Assembly (NCBI RefSeq): GCF_000403455.2 | Contig: NZ_KE159720.1 | Coordinates: 62,001 to 126,000 of the forward strand | Reading direction: 5' to 3' | DNA length: 64,000 nucleotides | Source of the DNA: Dorea sp. 5-2 | GTDB lineage: Bacteria; Bacillota; Clostridia; Lachnospirales; Lachnospiraceae | Shown here: piece by piece, positions 9,317 to 17,882 of the stretch | Numbering within the stretch: the first letter of the stretch is position 1 | How the letters are laid out: every line of letters begins with the position of its first letter | The notes under the pieces: model-generated | Databases searched by the model: none | What the model was told of the DNA's origin: nothing | What the model saw: the letters and a program-made list of their open reading frames with translations, nothing else | Program-made: the position numbers and the translations under genes

Positions 9317-10036
9317 TTACAGACGGAACTGGAGCGGCTTGTGTGTCTTGGGGTGGCAAAAGTCCAGCCGGCAGGCGCACAGGCAGATCTCCTGCCAGGT
9401 GTGCGCGTCTTTGCAGTCCGGGTTGTATTTGGTATCCCCGGCGATGGGGCAGCCCATATGCGCCAATTGTACGCGGATCTGGTGGTGGCGGCCGGTATCC
9501 AGCCGGATATCAAGCTCCGTGGCGCCTGGAACTTTGGGAAAATGAAGTCCGTCTGACACGGTCTGATAATGCAGCCTGGCAAGCTTGGCGTCCCTGGTAT
9601 CGGAACCGCAGACGCGCGACAGGTTGGTACGCGGGTCTTTCACCAGATAATCTTCCAGGGTGTCCGCTTTTTTCGGCGGGCGTCCGGCAACAAGCGCCCG
9701 GTAGTATTTCCCGAATTCATGGCAGGTAAGCTGCCGGTTCAATTCCTTTGCGGCGGCGGGAGTCTTGGCGAATACAAGGATCCCCCTGACCGGCTGATCC
9801 AGACGGTGGATGACGGCAAGGTAAGGCTCGCCTCCCTTTGGAGAACTTCGGTAGATGTGGTTCTTGAGGATACTGACCAGATCGGGATCGGTGAGCCGTC
9901 TGCTTTGGACGGCGGTTCCGCAGGGTTTGTCACATACCAGGATATGCTCGTCTTCATACAGGATCTCCGGGAGATCCGGATCCTGTGGGCGGTTGGTGCG
10001 GGTATCCCGGCGTGGTTTTTCTATATATAGCGCCAT
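9317..10036 (-). CDS. RluA-family RNA pseudouridine synthase
   Basis: Converts specific uridines in rRNA or tRNA to pseudouridine. The catalytic motif HRLDQPV is at 77-83, with D80 as the nucleophile, and the C-terminal RLDTGRHHQIRVQLAHMGCPI block is the typical RluA substrate pocket. At 239 residues it is short and has no S4 domain; the first about 20 residues are a basic, proline-rich extension. The target site cannot be told from sequence. The start follows AAGGAGG, and the gene lies alone between spoVG and the lacI-type regulator, which is transcribed in the same direction. Confidence 0.88.
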   Translation of the reverse strand: MALYIEKPRRDTRTNRPQDPDLPEILYEDEHILVCDKPCGTAVQSRRLTDPDLVSILKNHIYRSSPKGGEPYLAVIHRLDQPVRGILVFAKTPAAAKELNRQLTCHEFGKYYRALVAGRPPKKADTLEDYLVKDPRTNLSRVCGSDTRDAKLARLHYQTVSDGLHFPKVPGATELDIRLDTGRHHQIRVQLAHMGCPIAGDTKYNPDCKDAHTWQEICLCACRLDFCHPKTHKPLQFRL

Positions 10037-10065
10037 ACAGGCTTCCTCCTTGCTTTTTCTATAGT

Positions 10066-11082
10066 TCAGGAATCTGCGGATCCAATATTTTTCACGCTGT
10101 CCCGTTCGATAAAATCTGTCAATATCTCAAGTTTCGACGGAAGGCGAAACTGTTCCTCGCTTTGGCTGATCAGAAGACGCGCGGCGGTTCTGCCGATCTC
10201 TTCTTTCAGGACGTTGAAAGTAGTAAGAGGGGGCGAAGAGATCTCGCAGAACGGCATATTGTCGAATCCGATGATCGAGATATCGTCCGGGATCCGGTAG
10301 TGCCTGTCCTTCAGCGCCTTCATCGCGCCCAGCGCGATGATATCGTTCACCGCGACATAAGCGGTGGGGAGTTCCGGATCTTCGCTCAGATATTCCTTCA
10401 TGGAGACCTGCGCGCCGGTCATGGTAGGCTGCAGGTTCACGCAGTATTTTTCTTCTACTTTGAGATGATGCTCTTCCATCGCCTCACGGAATCCCTTCTC
10501 CCGTTCGCTGAAGTTGCGGATGGGGATCGTGCTGCCGATATATCCGATCTTCCTGTGGCCTTTCGATACGAGATAGGAGACCGCCTGGTTGAAGGAGTTC
10601 CGGTTCTCCATGAGCACCGTAGTAAAATCCCCCTCCCGATACCAGGCGTCTACGACGACGAACGGCACTTTTAATTGTTTGAAAGGCAGGACGTCTTCCC
10701 ATTCAAGTTCTGTTGCAAGCAGGATGATCCCGCTCTTGGTCTCGTTGAGCAGGCTTGAGATCTTTGCCTCATGGTCTGCGTCGGACATGTATATGTTCAT
10801 GATACTGGTAGCGATATGGTATTTCTGGCCTTCTTTTTCTACGCCGTCGATCAGGGAAAGGATGAGCGGCGTCTCCATCAGGATCTGTCCGCTTTTTCGA
10901 TACATGACCAGTATGATCCGGTCCATTTTCTTGGAGGAAGTATACCCGAGTGTCCTGGCTGCTTCAAAGATCCTCTTTACGGTTTTCTCATTTGCCTCTT
11001 TTTTCTGATTTAGTACATTTGATACGGTTGCCTGTGAATAGCCAGTTAATTCGCTGATTTGTTTTAATGTTACCCGAGCCAA
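10066..11082 (-). CDS. LacI-family transcriptional regulator
   Basis: N-terminal LacI helix-turn-helix (ARVTLKQISELTGYSQATVS) followed by the hinge and a periplasmic-binding-protein-like sugar domain (about 60-330). It starts with TTG after GAGGAGG. It lies 72 bp after the D-lyxose-isomerase-like gene on the same strand, probably the last gene of the ABC transporter operon, which it likely controls. Two matching AT-rich palindromic sites near the operon promoter (17250-17263 and 17449-17461) are candidate operators. The inducer is not known; a pentose such as lyxose or an arabinose-containing glycoside is a reasonable guess. Confidence 0.88.
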   Translation of the reverse strand: MARVTLKQISELTGYSQATVSNVLNQKKEANEKTVKRIFEAARTLGYTSSKKMDRIILVMYRKSGQILMETPLILSLIDGVEKEGQKYHIATSIMNIYMSDADHEAKISSLLNETKSGIILLATELEWEDVLPFKQLKVPFVVVDAWYREGDFTTVLMENRNSFNQAVSYLVSKGHRKIGYIGSTIPIRNFSEREKGFREAMEEHHLKVEEKYCVNLQPTMTGAQVSMKEYLSEDPELPTAYVAVNDIIALGAMKALKDRHYRIPDDISIIGFDNMPFCEISSPPLTTFNVLKEEIGRTAARLLISQSEEQFRLPSKLEILTDFIERDSVKNIGSADS

Positions 11083-11154
11083 GATCAGGTCCCTCCTCTC
11101 GTCCTCTTCGGCATATCTAAAACGCTATTATACTATCATAAACACCCTTGTTTT

Positions 11155-11844
11155 TCAAGAAATTTCCAGATTCTTGTAGTCCTGGAACAGAAGATATCTT
11201 GCGGGTACGTCTTCTTCGATCTCTGGCAGTCGGTTTTTTGCCGAATGGAAGCGGTTGTCCAGTGTGTCGTCGTTGGTTGTAGATACTTCGAAGAGCATGA
11301 TCTTCCCGGTTCCTTTCTCGCCGATCCATCTGTGATACTGGCGGGGATTCAGGGTGATGCTTTCGCCGGGATGCAGGGTGACGGTTCCGCCGGCGGGAAC
11401 GGTTACCTGCCGTCCGTCTATCGTCACGGTTACATCCGTATCGGCAAAATCTTCCCCGTCGTCGGAGTTATAGAGCTGTACGATGAGATTGCCGCCGCCC
11501 CTGTTGATGATGTCTTCCATCTTGCTCCAATGAAAATGAAAGGGAAGTTCCTGGCCGTCCTCCACAAGAAGCAGTTTCTCGGCGTAAGGCTTGGGGTACT
11601 TTTCTTTATTGTGGAAATTGCCGTTGCGGAAGGTGAAGATCAGAAGCCCGCAGGAATTGAAATCTCCGCTTCCAAAGTCGCTGATATCCCAGCCGAGCAT
11701 GTTGTCTGTGATCTCCTGGTATTCCGGTCCCATTGCCTTCCATTCGGGGAGCCCCCATTTGGCAAACGCCGGAAAACAGAGCCCCTTTTCTTCTACAAAT
11801 GTAATCGCTTCCTCAATGATCGTATTTAGTTCTGACCTTTTCAT
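11155..11844 (-). CDS. D-lyxose isomerase-like cupin protein
   Basis: Cupin-fold sugar isomerase resembling the D-lyxose ketol-isomerase family (D-lyxose to D-xylulose; often also mannose/fructose). Likely metal ligands are the two His of FHFHW (about 102-106), Glu in KMEDI (about 110) and His in QYHRW (about 171). An ATG at 11859 is in frame, but the AAGGAG inside that extension sits just before the ATG at 11844, so I start there (229 residues). It is 17 bp from the hydrolase-like gene and belongs to the transporter operon. Its product could feed the xylulokinase encoded at 26-27 kb. Substrate is inferred from the family. Confidence 0.8.
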   Translation of the reverse strand: MKRSELNTIIEEAITFVEEKGLCFPAFAKWGLPEWKAMGPEYQEITDNMLGWDISDFGSGDFNSCGLLIFTFRNGNFHNKEKYPKPYAEKLLLVEDGQELPFHFHWSKMEDIINRGGGNLIVQLYNSDDGEDFADTDVTVTIDGRQVTVPAGGTVTLHPGESITLNPRQYHRWIGEKGTGKIMLFEVSTTNDDTLDNRFHSAKNRLPEIEEDVPARYLLFQDYKNLEIS

Positions 11845-11861
11845 ATGGTTCTCCTTCATGA

Positions 11862-13976
11862 TTATATATTTTGAAATTCTATGACCGTATAGATCCCGGC
11901 ATTTTGGATAACGGCGTCCTGTCCCCGGACATCTGCCCGGATCTCGGGGTTATCCGGGAATGTATGAAGCTTCACGCCGCAGAAAGGAAATGCGGCGGTC
12001 AGCCGGAGGGAAGGAATCGCGTCGATCCGATGCGTTTCTTCATTAAAATTATAGTTGACGATATGTAGGAACCAGGCGTCTTCGCCGCGGTGCAGCGCCG
12101 TTCCGTATAACGGGTTGCCGTCGAAGGCGATCAGCGGCGGTTTCTTCGCCAGGCTGTCAAGCAGCAGTCCGGACTCTTCGAGGGCATATTCGGCTGTGGC
12201 GTTCAGCGCTTCTGGTTTCCGGGAGTATGTGATCACTTCCCCGCCGGCGGCATGGTAAGCGTTCAACACGTCTATGGTCTTTTTTTCCATGAGAAATGCG
12301 TCCGGTACGACGACCGTCTTATAAGGCTCCAGCCGTTGGGGCGTCAGTTCTTCGTCAGGGCTTTCATAGATGACGTTGTAGAAAAGCTTTCGGCTGCTCA
12401 TGTCCTGGATCAGATCGAAGAAGGCTTCGAAGGTTCCGTCGTTGGAGAAAGCGCCCTGGCGTCCCAACTCTTCCACTCCATCCAGATTGACCTTCTCTAC
12501 TTTGTTGTAGGTTATGGAGGCTTTCGCGGACGGTTCTGTCCACAGGTTCTCGTAAGCGGACGGAAGGTCGTAGATCACTGCCGTATCCGCCTGGGGATTA
12601 CGCGGAAACAGGCGGCTGTGTGCGTCAAGCCATGGACCAAGGCGTTTCAGCATCCGAAGATCCGGCCAGAAGGCGTCTTTGACCTGGTTCTGCAGCCAGG
12701 AACCATACGGGAAAGCGATATGGAACCCGTGAGCCAGAGGCTCTAAGAGGAACAGGATACAGCGGTCGTTGATGCCGTTCTTGATATCCGTGACCATGTC
12801 CCGGACATAGGCGTTGGGGTCCTCCACGAAACAGCTGTCTTTGCCGTTGAGCCAACCGAAGGCGAATTTGTACCATCCGTCCTGTCTTAAAGAGATATCC
12901 GTCTTCTCGCCTGCAAGGAGATCTAAGTGTTTCTTGCAATCCCAGGAGATCGGGAAGCACTGGAACAGGTTGGCGGTAACCGGGAAGTCTTCGCCTCTCT
13001 TCTTGCGGGCGTATGCCTTTGCGTGGGCGGAGAGTTCCCGGACGACCCATTCGATGGATCCGATCTGCATATTGAGAAAATGCCGGTAAAGCGGGATATC
13101 CCACCGATCATTGCCGTTGAAGGCAAGCAGGTTCTCGTCTTTGTAGCCCTTCTCAAGCAGATAAGCCCTGTAGTTAAAAGTATCCGGGTCTGCATCGTCA
13201 GGGAGAGGGATCTCATGCTGCTTCAAGTATTGGTTGAACTTGTCCATGCATTCGCCGCAGAAACATCCTGCGTTGTGAAGGACATGTTTCTGGGTGTCGT
13301 ATTCGTCGATGTGCAGACCGCCTGCGCCCGCGTCGATCATCATCTCTACATCCCGCTTCATATAGGCGAGATAGGAGTCCTTGCAGCAGCAGGGAGTATA
13401 GCACTTGTGGTCGTGATCGGGCGCCATCAGCCATGCGGACAGGATATTGCGCCCTTCTAAAGAGCGCGCCTTGAATTCCTCCAGATAGTCGCCGACTTTG
13501 CGCCCTTTGTAATCCTTAAGCCCATCCGGGAAATATTTCTCGATGGGATCAAAGAGATGAGGATACTGGTTTGTGGATAATTCGCTCATCCCGACATATT
13601 TGTGATTGCCGGAGGCGCCGCGCAGGATGTTCAGAGAGAGGAGTTCCGTCTCCTCTTCGTTAAACTCGGCTCCGAACTCCCAGAGCTGCGCCTTCCATAA
13701 TACAGAGAATACCTTGACGCCTCTCTTGCGGCATTCCTCGCAGAATTCCCGGTCGTTCATGTATCCGTACAGCCGCATCCTGGGCGGAGTAGGATCGTTC
13801 GCCTCCTTGTCAAGGTAGGGCAGCCCGATGGCGCCGCTTCCAAGAGAAGACCATATCAGCATGTTCCCGTGAATATCACAGATATCTTCTACCATCTGCA
13901 TATTCTTCATCGGCAGGCTTGGATGATAATTCCACATATCCCGCTGCCATCCCATAAAATAGATTCCTTTCAGCAT
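11862..13976 (-). CDS. Uncharacterised TIM-barrel glycoside-hydrolase-like protein with GH42-type C-terminal domain
   Basis: A 704-residue cytosolic protein without a signal peptide. The first about 450 residues read as a beta/alpha barrel with LHIDEYDT at 221-228, a plausible catalytic carboxylate pair. About 500-600 resembles the Rossmann-like trimerisation domain of GH42 beta-galactosidases (YKTVVVPDAFLMEKKTI, then GGEVITYSR); a beta-sandwich ends the protein. Two Cys clusters (C192, C196-C198; C238, C240, C243) flank the putative active site and could bind metal. It follows the permease genes and precedes the isomerase gene, so it probably cuts an imported oligosaccharide or glycoside. 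I cannot place it in a numbered GH family. Confidence 0.6.
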   Translation of the reverse strand: MLKGIYFMGWQRDMWNYHPSLPMKNMQMVEDICDIHGNMLIWSSLGSGAIGLPYLDKEANDPTPPRMRLYGYMNDREFCEECRKRGVKVFSVLWKAQLWEFGAEFNEEETELLSLNILRGASGNHKYVGMSELSTNQYPHLFDPIEKYFPDGLKDYKGRKVGDYLEEFKARSLEGRNILSAWLMAPDHDHKCYTPCCCKDSYLAYMKRDVEMMIDAGAGGLHIDEYDTQKHVLHNAGCFCGECMDKFNQYLKQHEIPLPDDADPDTFNYRAYLLEKGYKDENLLAFNGNDRWDIPLYRHFLNMQIGSIEWVVRELSAHAKAYARKKRGEDFPVTANLFQCFPISWDCKKHLDLLAGEKTDISLRQDGWYKFAFGWLNGKDSCFVEDPNAYVRDMVTDIKNGINDRCILFLLEPLAHGFHIAFPYGSWLQNQVKDAFWPDLRMLKRLGPWLDAHSRLFPRNPQADTAVIYDLPSAYENLWTEPSAKASITYNKVEKVNLDGVEELGRQGAFSNDGTFEAFFDLIQDMSSRKLFYNVIYESPDEELTPQRLEPYKTVVVPDAFLMEKKTIDVLNAYHAAGGEVITYSRKPEALNATAEYALEESGLLLDSLAKKPPLIAFDGNPLYGTALHRGEDAWFLHIVNYNFNEETHRIDAIPSLRLTAAFPFCGVKLHTFPDNPEIRADVRGQDAVIQNAGIYTVIEFQNI

Positions 13977-13985
13977 ATGAACCTC

Positions 13986-14828
13986 CTAACTTTTCAGGCC
14001 GGACAGAGAGATCCCTTTTGTCAGGAACTTCTGGCCGAATCCATAGACGATGGTTGGTACGATCAGAGAAATCATGACGCCTGCGAGGATATACGCAAGG
14101 CTGCCCGCGGAGCGGAAGCCTTTCAAAGACTGCATCCCCATAGTCAGGGTGAATTTTTCCTCTGAATTGATATATATGAGCGGTGCGAAGAAGTTGTTCC
14201 ACTGCTCAATGAACTTCATAAAACATGTTACGATAATGGTCGGGACACACATGGGCAAGACCACGTTCCAATATACCCGGAAGGTTGAGCATCCGTCGAT
14301 GATCGCCGCGTCGATATAGCTGTCCGGGATCCCCTTCATATTCTGGGTGATCAGGAATACGCCGAAGGGATTGGCGAGATAGGGCAGGATCAGCGCCAGG
14401 TGCGAATCGATCAGGGATAGCTTGTTCATGACCAGAAACTGCGCGATGGCGTAGGACTGGAAAGGGATCAGCAAGCCTGCGATGATGAAGAGGAATATGA
14501 AGTTCTTCCCTTTGAAATTCAGTTTTGCAATGGCGAAAGACGCCATGGTGGTGAACAAGGTTCCGATGATCACGATCAGAAAAGTGATCTTCGTACTGTT
14601 CCAGAAGAATTGAAGAAAATCAAAGCTCTTAAATATATGGCTGTAATTGCCCCACATCCATTCGGTCGGGAAGAAGGACGGCGGCAGGTCAAAAGAATCC
14701 TTGGGCAGCCGCAGAGAAGTGGCGAATGCCCAGAAGAACGGCATCAAGAATAAGATCCCGAAGAAGATGAGTATGATATTCGGTATGAGCTGAGGTTTTC
14801 TTTTGTTTTTGTAATTTTGTTGTCTCAT
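13986..14828 (-). CDS. Carbohydrate ABC transporter permease, MalG type
   Basis: Inner-membrane permease with about six transmembrane helices and the MalG-type EAA loop (DAAIIDGCSTFRVYWNVVLP, about 195-214) that contacts the ATPase subunit. The frame begins at an ATG at 14858 that overlaps the upstream permease gene, but the ATG at 14828 has an AGCAGGGA site and no overlap, so I use it (280 residues). It pairs with the MalF-type permease and the lipoprotein just upstream. As is common for this class in Firmicutes, no ATPase gene is in the operon; a shared MsmK-like ATPase elsewhere is likely. Confidence 0.9.
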   Translation of the reverse strand: MRQQNYKNKRKPQLIPNIILIFFGILFLMPFFWAFATSLRLPKDSFDLPPSFFPTEWMWGNYSHIFKSFDFLQFFWNSTKITFLIVIIGTLFTTMASFAIAKLNFKGKNFIFLFIIAGLLIPFQSYAIAQFLVMNKLSLIDSHLALILPYLANPFGVFLITQNMKGIPDSYIDAAIIDGCSTFRVYWNVVLPMCVPTIIVTCFMKFIEQWNNFFAPLIYINSEEKFTLTMGMQSLKGFRSAGSLAYILAGVMISLIVPTIVYGFGQKFLTKGISLSGLKS

Positions 14829-14844
14829 AGATTCCCTGCTTTCT

Positions 14845-15765
14845 TTATTCCGTGTCATAAGTAACCCATTTCTGCTGATACCGGAACATGAGGACGGTGA
14901 TCAGCAATACGATCACAAATAGGATCAGTCCCAGAGTCGAAGCGTAACCGAAGTGATATTCCTGGAATCCTTTCCGGTAGATGTGCATTGCCACTGTCTG
15001 CGAAGAGACGCCGGGACCGCCCTTGGTGAGGAAGTAGGTCTCGTCGAACATCTGGAAGCAATTGATCAGTGTGGTGACGACGACAAAGAAGATGGTAGGA
15101 GTCAGCATCGGTATCTGGATCTTGAACAGGCTCTGCCATCTTGACGCGCCGTCCACCCGCGCCGCTTCCATGTAGGTATCCGGAATGTTCTGGAGTCCGA
15201 TGAAATAATACAGGAAGGCATTGCCGATGAATTTCCATGCGCTGAAGATCGCTATGGACAGAAGCGACCATTTGGAATCGCCTAGCCAGTTGACACGGTC
15301 CATGCCGAGGACGTCGAACATCCAGTTGAAAACTCCGAATTCAAAATCAAAGAGATATCCCCATACGATCACGATCGCCGAGGTGGTCACGACCAGCGGA
15401 AAATAAAATAAAATGCGGTACACACCCTGAAAAAAGCGGGATCTGATAGAATTTACCGCGATGGCGAGCACCATGCCTCCTATGATATGGACCGGCGCGA
15501 TGATCAGGACGAATTTTACCGTATTGAGCATTACCGTGCGGAAATCCGGATCCTCGAATAACTGTCTGAAATTAGCAAGCCCGACGAATTCAATGGGTTT
15601 TAACAGGCTGAATTCGGAAAAGCTCAGTATAAATATGGTCATGATCAGCGGAACTGCAGTAAATATGATGTAGAAGACCAGCGTGGGGCTTAAGAAGAGG
15701 TATGCAGTTATGTTTTCCTTTATCATGCGGCGTCTTTTCATATTTGTTTTTAAATTTTCGTTCAT
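14845..15765 (-). CDS. Carbohydrate ABC transporter permease, MalF type
   Basis: Membrane permease with six predicted helices, beginning near AYLFLSPTLVFYIIF, and an EAA loop (MEAARVDGASRWQSLFKIQIP, in the last third). It forms the channel with the MalG-type partner encoded 17 bp downstream. The frame extends to 15813, but the ATG at 15765 is preceded by GGGGAG and gives the usual short basic N-terminus, so 306 residues are called. An intercistronic hairpin separates it from the binding-protein gene, consistent with higher expression of the latter. Confidence 0.9.
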   Translation of the reverse strand: MNENLKTNMKRRRMIKENITAYLFLSPTLVFYIIFTAVPLIMTIFILSFSEFSLLKPIEFVGLANFRQLFEDPDFRTVMLNTVKFVLIIAPVHIIGGMVLAIAVNSIRSRFFQGVYRILFYFPLVVTTSAIVIVWGYLFDFEFGVFNWMFDVLGMDRVNWLGDSKWSLLSIAIFSAWKFIGNAFLYYFIGLQNIPDTYMEAARVDGASRWQSLFKIQIPMLTPTIFFVVVTTLINCFQMFDETYFLTKGGPGVSSQTVAMHIYRKGFQEYHFGYASTLGLILFVIVLLITVLMFRYQQKWVTYDTE

Positions 15766-15794
15766 AGTAAGATGATCTCCCCTTTTGTCAGAAA

Positions 15795-15819
15795 GGGCTG
15801 CTGCAAATTGCAACTGCCC
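15795..15819 (-). promoter_or_regulatory. Intercistronic hairpin between binding-protein and permease genes
   Basis: Arms 15795-15806 and 15808-15819 are near-perfect complements (one mismatch, one wobble), with a short T stretch on the - strand. Such stem-loops commonly protect the upstream binding-protein mRNA or cause partial termination. Confidence 0.55.
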
Positions 15820-15835
15820 CGCCTGTTTGCGACAA

Positions 15836-17212
15836 TTAGTTTTTAAAGAGGCTGTCTATCACAGCTTGTTCTTCGTCGGTGTCCCTGTAGGTACTGTTCT
15901 TGAAGCATTGGTTGATCTCTTTGGCAGCTTCGTCAAGCGCCTGTGATACGGGCGCCTGATTGGCGTAGATGATATCCATGTATTTGGAGTAGATGTTCGC
16001 AAGATCGGCATACTCCGGCGGGTCCTGGCTTCTGCGCCATTCGTTCTTATTATATACATCGTACATTACTTCGTAGTTGTCGATGATGCCGTCGGTCGCG
16101 CAGATCTCTTCACCCCAGGTTGGGTTGGCAGGGAGAGATCCGGTCTTCATGAAGACTTCCGAATAGGTCTGTCCTGCGGTCCAGAGGGCAACCTTCATGG
16201 CCTCCTCCGGATGCTTGGTGCTGTTCAGCACGACGAATCCGCAGCTTCCAGCGCAGGTATTGTGGCCGCCTTCGCCCTTTGGCATGGTCTGTACGAAGAT
16301 CTTGTCGTCCAGGTCGCTTGCGTTATAGTCGTCGGATACCCATCTTCCCCAGAAGCCCATGGCTGTCTTGCCCTGTACGATGAGCTCGGTATCTGTGATG
16401 GTATCGCTCGGCTGCGGCGCGTAACCGTATTTCCAGATGGAATCCTGAAGGAACTGGAATACCCGGTTGCACTGAGGGGAGTTGATGGCGGCTTCCGACC
16501 AGTCGTCGTTCAGCGGAGAGCCATTCTCGGAATATAATAATCCCTGCAGGCAGAAGAAGTTTGTCGGCACTCCGAACGGGAACGCGTCTACGCCGGAATT
16601 CTTAAGCTGTTCACAGATATCTCTGAAATCATCCCAGGTCCAGTCTGCGTCCGGCAGCGGGATCTTGGCTTCTTCGAAGATGTCCTTCCGGATATGTACG
16701 ACGACGGAATTCGCCTCGTAAGGAACGCCGTAGGTATTGCCGTCTACAACAAAGATGTCCTTCAGTTCGTCGGCGATGGCGTCCATATGGATCGCTTCGG
16801 CGTCTTCCGGATGAGCCTCCAGATAATCGTTCATCGGCAGCCCCAGGTCGTTCATTGCCATGAATGCGACGCCTTCCAGTCCAAGTGCACAGATATCCGG
16901 CGCATTCCCGCTGGCGATCATAGTCTGGATCTTCATGAGATAGCCGTTCCAGTTGGAACCATAAGAGTCGCTGGTGATATACTGGAATTCAGGTATGATA
17001 TTGGGGTTCTCTTTGGTGAATTCTTCAAACACCTTCTTCTGCGATTCGGTCATGTCGGCGCCGTCAGAAAAGAGCGCTACTTTTATATGTACAGGTTCGT
17101 CTTCTGAGGAAGCGCCGCCTTTGTCTTCGCCGCCTTTCCCGTTCTGTCCACATGCGGCGAGACTGATCGTCATCACTGTGCATAATAATGCTGATAAAAT
17201 TCTTCTTTTCAT
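15836..17212 (-). CDS. Extracellular solute-binding lipoprotein (family 1) for a sugar ABC transporter
   Basis: Cell-surface lipoprotein that captures sugar for the MalF/MalG-type permeases. The N-terminus is a signal peptide with lipobox LAAC at 18-21 (lipidated C21), then a Gly/Lys/Asp-rich linker and the two-lobed family-1 binding fold. The start follows GGAGG. It is the first gene of the operon, with a strong upstream sigma-A promoter and operator-like palindromes. The ligand cannot be read from sequence; the downstream hydrolase- and isomerase-like genes suggest a pentose-containing oligosaccharide. Confidence 0.9.
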   Translation of the reverse strand: MKRRILSALLCTVMTISLAACGQNGKGGEDKGGASSEDEPVHIKVALFSDGADMTESQKKVFEEFTKENPNIIPEFQYITSDSYGSNWNGYLMKIQTMIASGNAPDICALGLEGVAFMAMNDLGLPMNDYLEAHPEDAEAIHMDAIADELKDIFVVDGNTYGVPYEANSVVVHIRKDIFEEAKIPLPDADWTWDDFRDICEQLKNSGVDAFPFGVPTNFFCLQGLLYSENGSPLNDDWSEAAINSPQCNRVFQFLQDSIWKYGYAPQPSDTITDTELIVQGKTAMGFWGRWVSDDYNASDLDDKIFVQTMPKGEGGHNTCAGSCGFVVLNSTKHPEEAMKVALWTAGQTYSEVFMKTGSLPANPTWGEEICATDGIIDNYEVMYDVYNKNEWRRSQDPPEYADLANIYSKYMDIIYANQAPVSQALDEAAKEINQCFKNSTYRDTDEEQAVIDSLFKN

Positions 17213-17249
17213 CTTTTACCTCCGTTTCTTTGATTAGTGTTAAAAATTA

Positions 17250-17263
17250 AGTAAAAATTTACT
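17250..17263. promoter_or_regulatory. Palindromic operator candidate 1
   Basis: AGTAAAAATTTACT is a perfect 6+2+6 palindrome, between the promoter and the start of the solute-binding-protein gene, about 110 bp past the likely transcription start. A LacI-family repressor is encoded at the end of the same operon. Confidence 0.5.
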
Positions 17264-17376
17264 AAATATAAAATCTGAATCTGTGAACACATTTTATGCT
17301 AATTTTAGGAAAACTAGAATAAGTGTTGGTGAAATACATGTATTCGCTTTTAAAATTGGCCATTTTTGATAAAACA

Positions 17377-17405
17377 AATATAGCATTTTTGAAATTGTAT
17401 GTCAA
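17377..17405 (-). promoter_or_regulatory. Sigma-A promoter of the sugar transporter operon
   Basis: On the - strand: TTGACA (17405-17400), a 17-bp spacer and TATATT (17382-17377). Transcription would begin near 17370, leaving a leader of about 155 nt before the binding-protein gene. Confidence 0.65.
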
Positions 17406-17448
17406 TAATAAGGTTAAAATTTATGTGTATTTACATAATAAATTTAAT

Positions 17449-17461
17449 ATAAATTTTTACT
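17449..17461. promoter_or_regulatory. Operator-like half-palindrome 2
   Basis: ATAAATTTTTACT shares 12 consecutive bases with the - strand reading of operator candidate 1 and lies about 45 bp upstream of the -35 element of the transporter promoter. Two sites about 200 bp apart would suit looping by a LacI-type tetramer. Confidence 0.4.
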
Positions 17462-17474
17462 AAAATTTTACCCC

Positions 17475-17503
17475 TTGACATAATGCAGGCTATCTATTAG
17501 AAT
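17475..17503 (+). promoter_or_regulatory. Sigma-A promoter of proS leader
   Basis: TTGACA (17475-17480), 17-bp spacer, TAGAAT (17498-17503). It is placed right before the T-box leader. Confidence 0.7.
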
Positions 17504-17510
17504 AACCTTT

Positions 17511-17795
17511 AACTGAATAGTCCGCCGGCGATGCCGTACTGGCAAGTTGTTTGTTATTTGATGTACTAGTTGCAGAAGGCGGATTTTGGCTGTGAAGAGG
17601 AATAGTAATTACAGAAGAGATTCTACAGAGAGGGGATACGGCGGCTGAGAGATCCCTGAACCACCTGTGACGAACCTACCTTGGAGCCGCTGTGTGAAAA
17701 TACAGCGTGGCGCCAGCGTTAATGGCGATGAGAGAGAACTGCAGAAGGGCTGCAGTTAACTAGGGTGGTACCGCCGAGCTTTTCGGTCCCTTTTA
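17511..17795 (+). ncRNA. T-box leader (proline-specific) controlling proS
   Basis: Tandem tRNA-sensing leader. The hallmark T-box AGGGTGGTACCGCC is at 17762-17775; its TGGT would pair with the ACCA end of a tRNA with discriminator A, as in tRNA-Pro. By alignment with the usual GAA-specifier-ACC-TTGGAG segment of stem I, the specifier codon is CCT at 17675-17677 (proline). The terminator/antiterminator switch ends in a hairpin with a TTTT tract at about 17776-17794. Uncharged tRNA-Pro would favour read-through into proS, about 90 bp downstream. Confidence 0.92.
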
Positions 17796-17882
17796 TTGTG
17801 ATGGGAGTTGAAGGCGCGGTGTTTTTTTATGCGCATAGAGACTTCTGGCAGGAAGATGTAAAAAGAAAAGGAGAAGAGAAAC

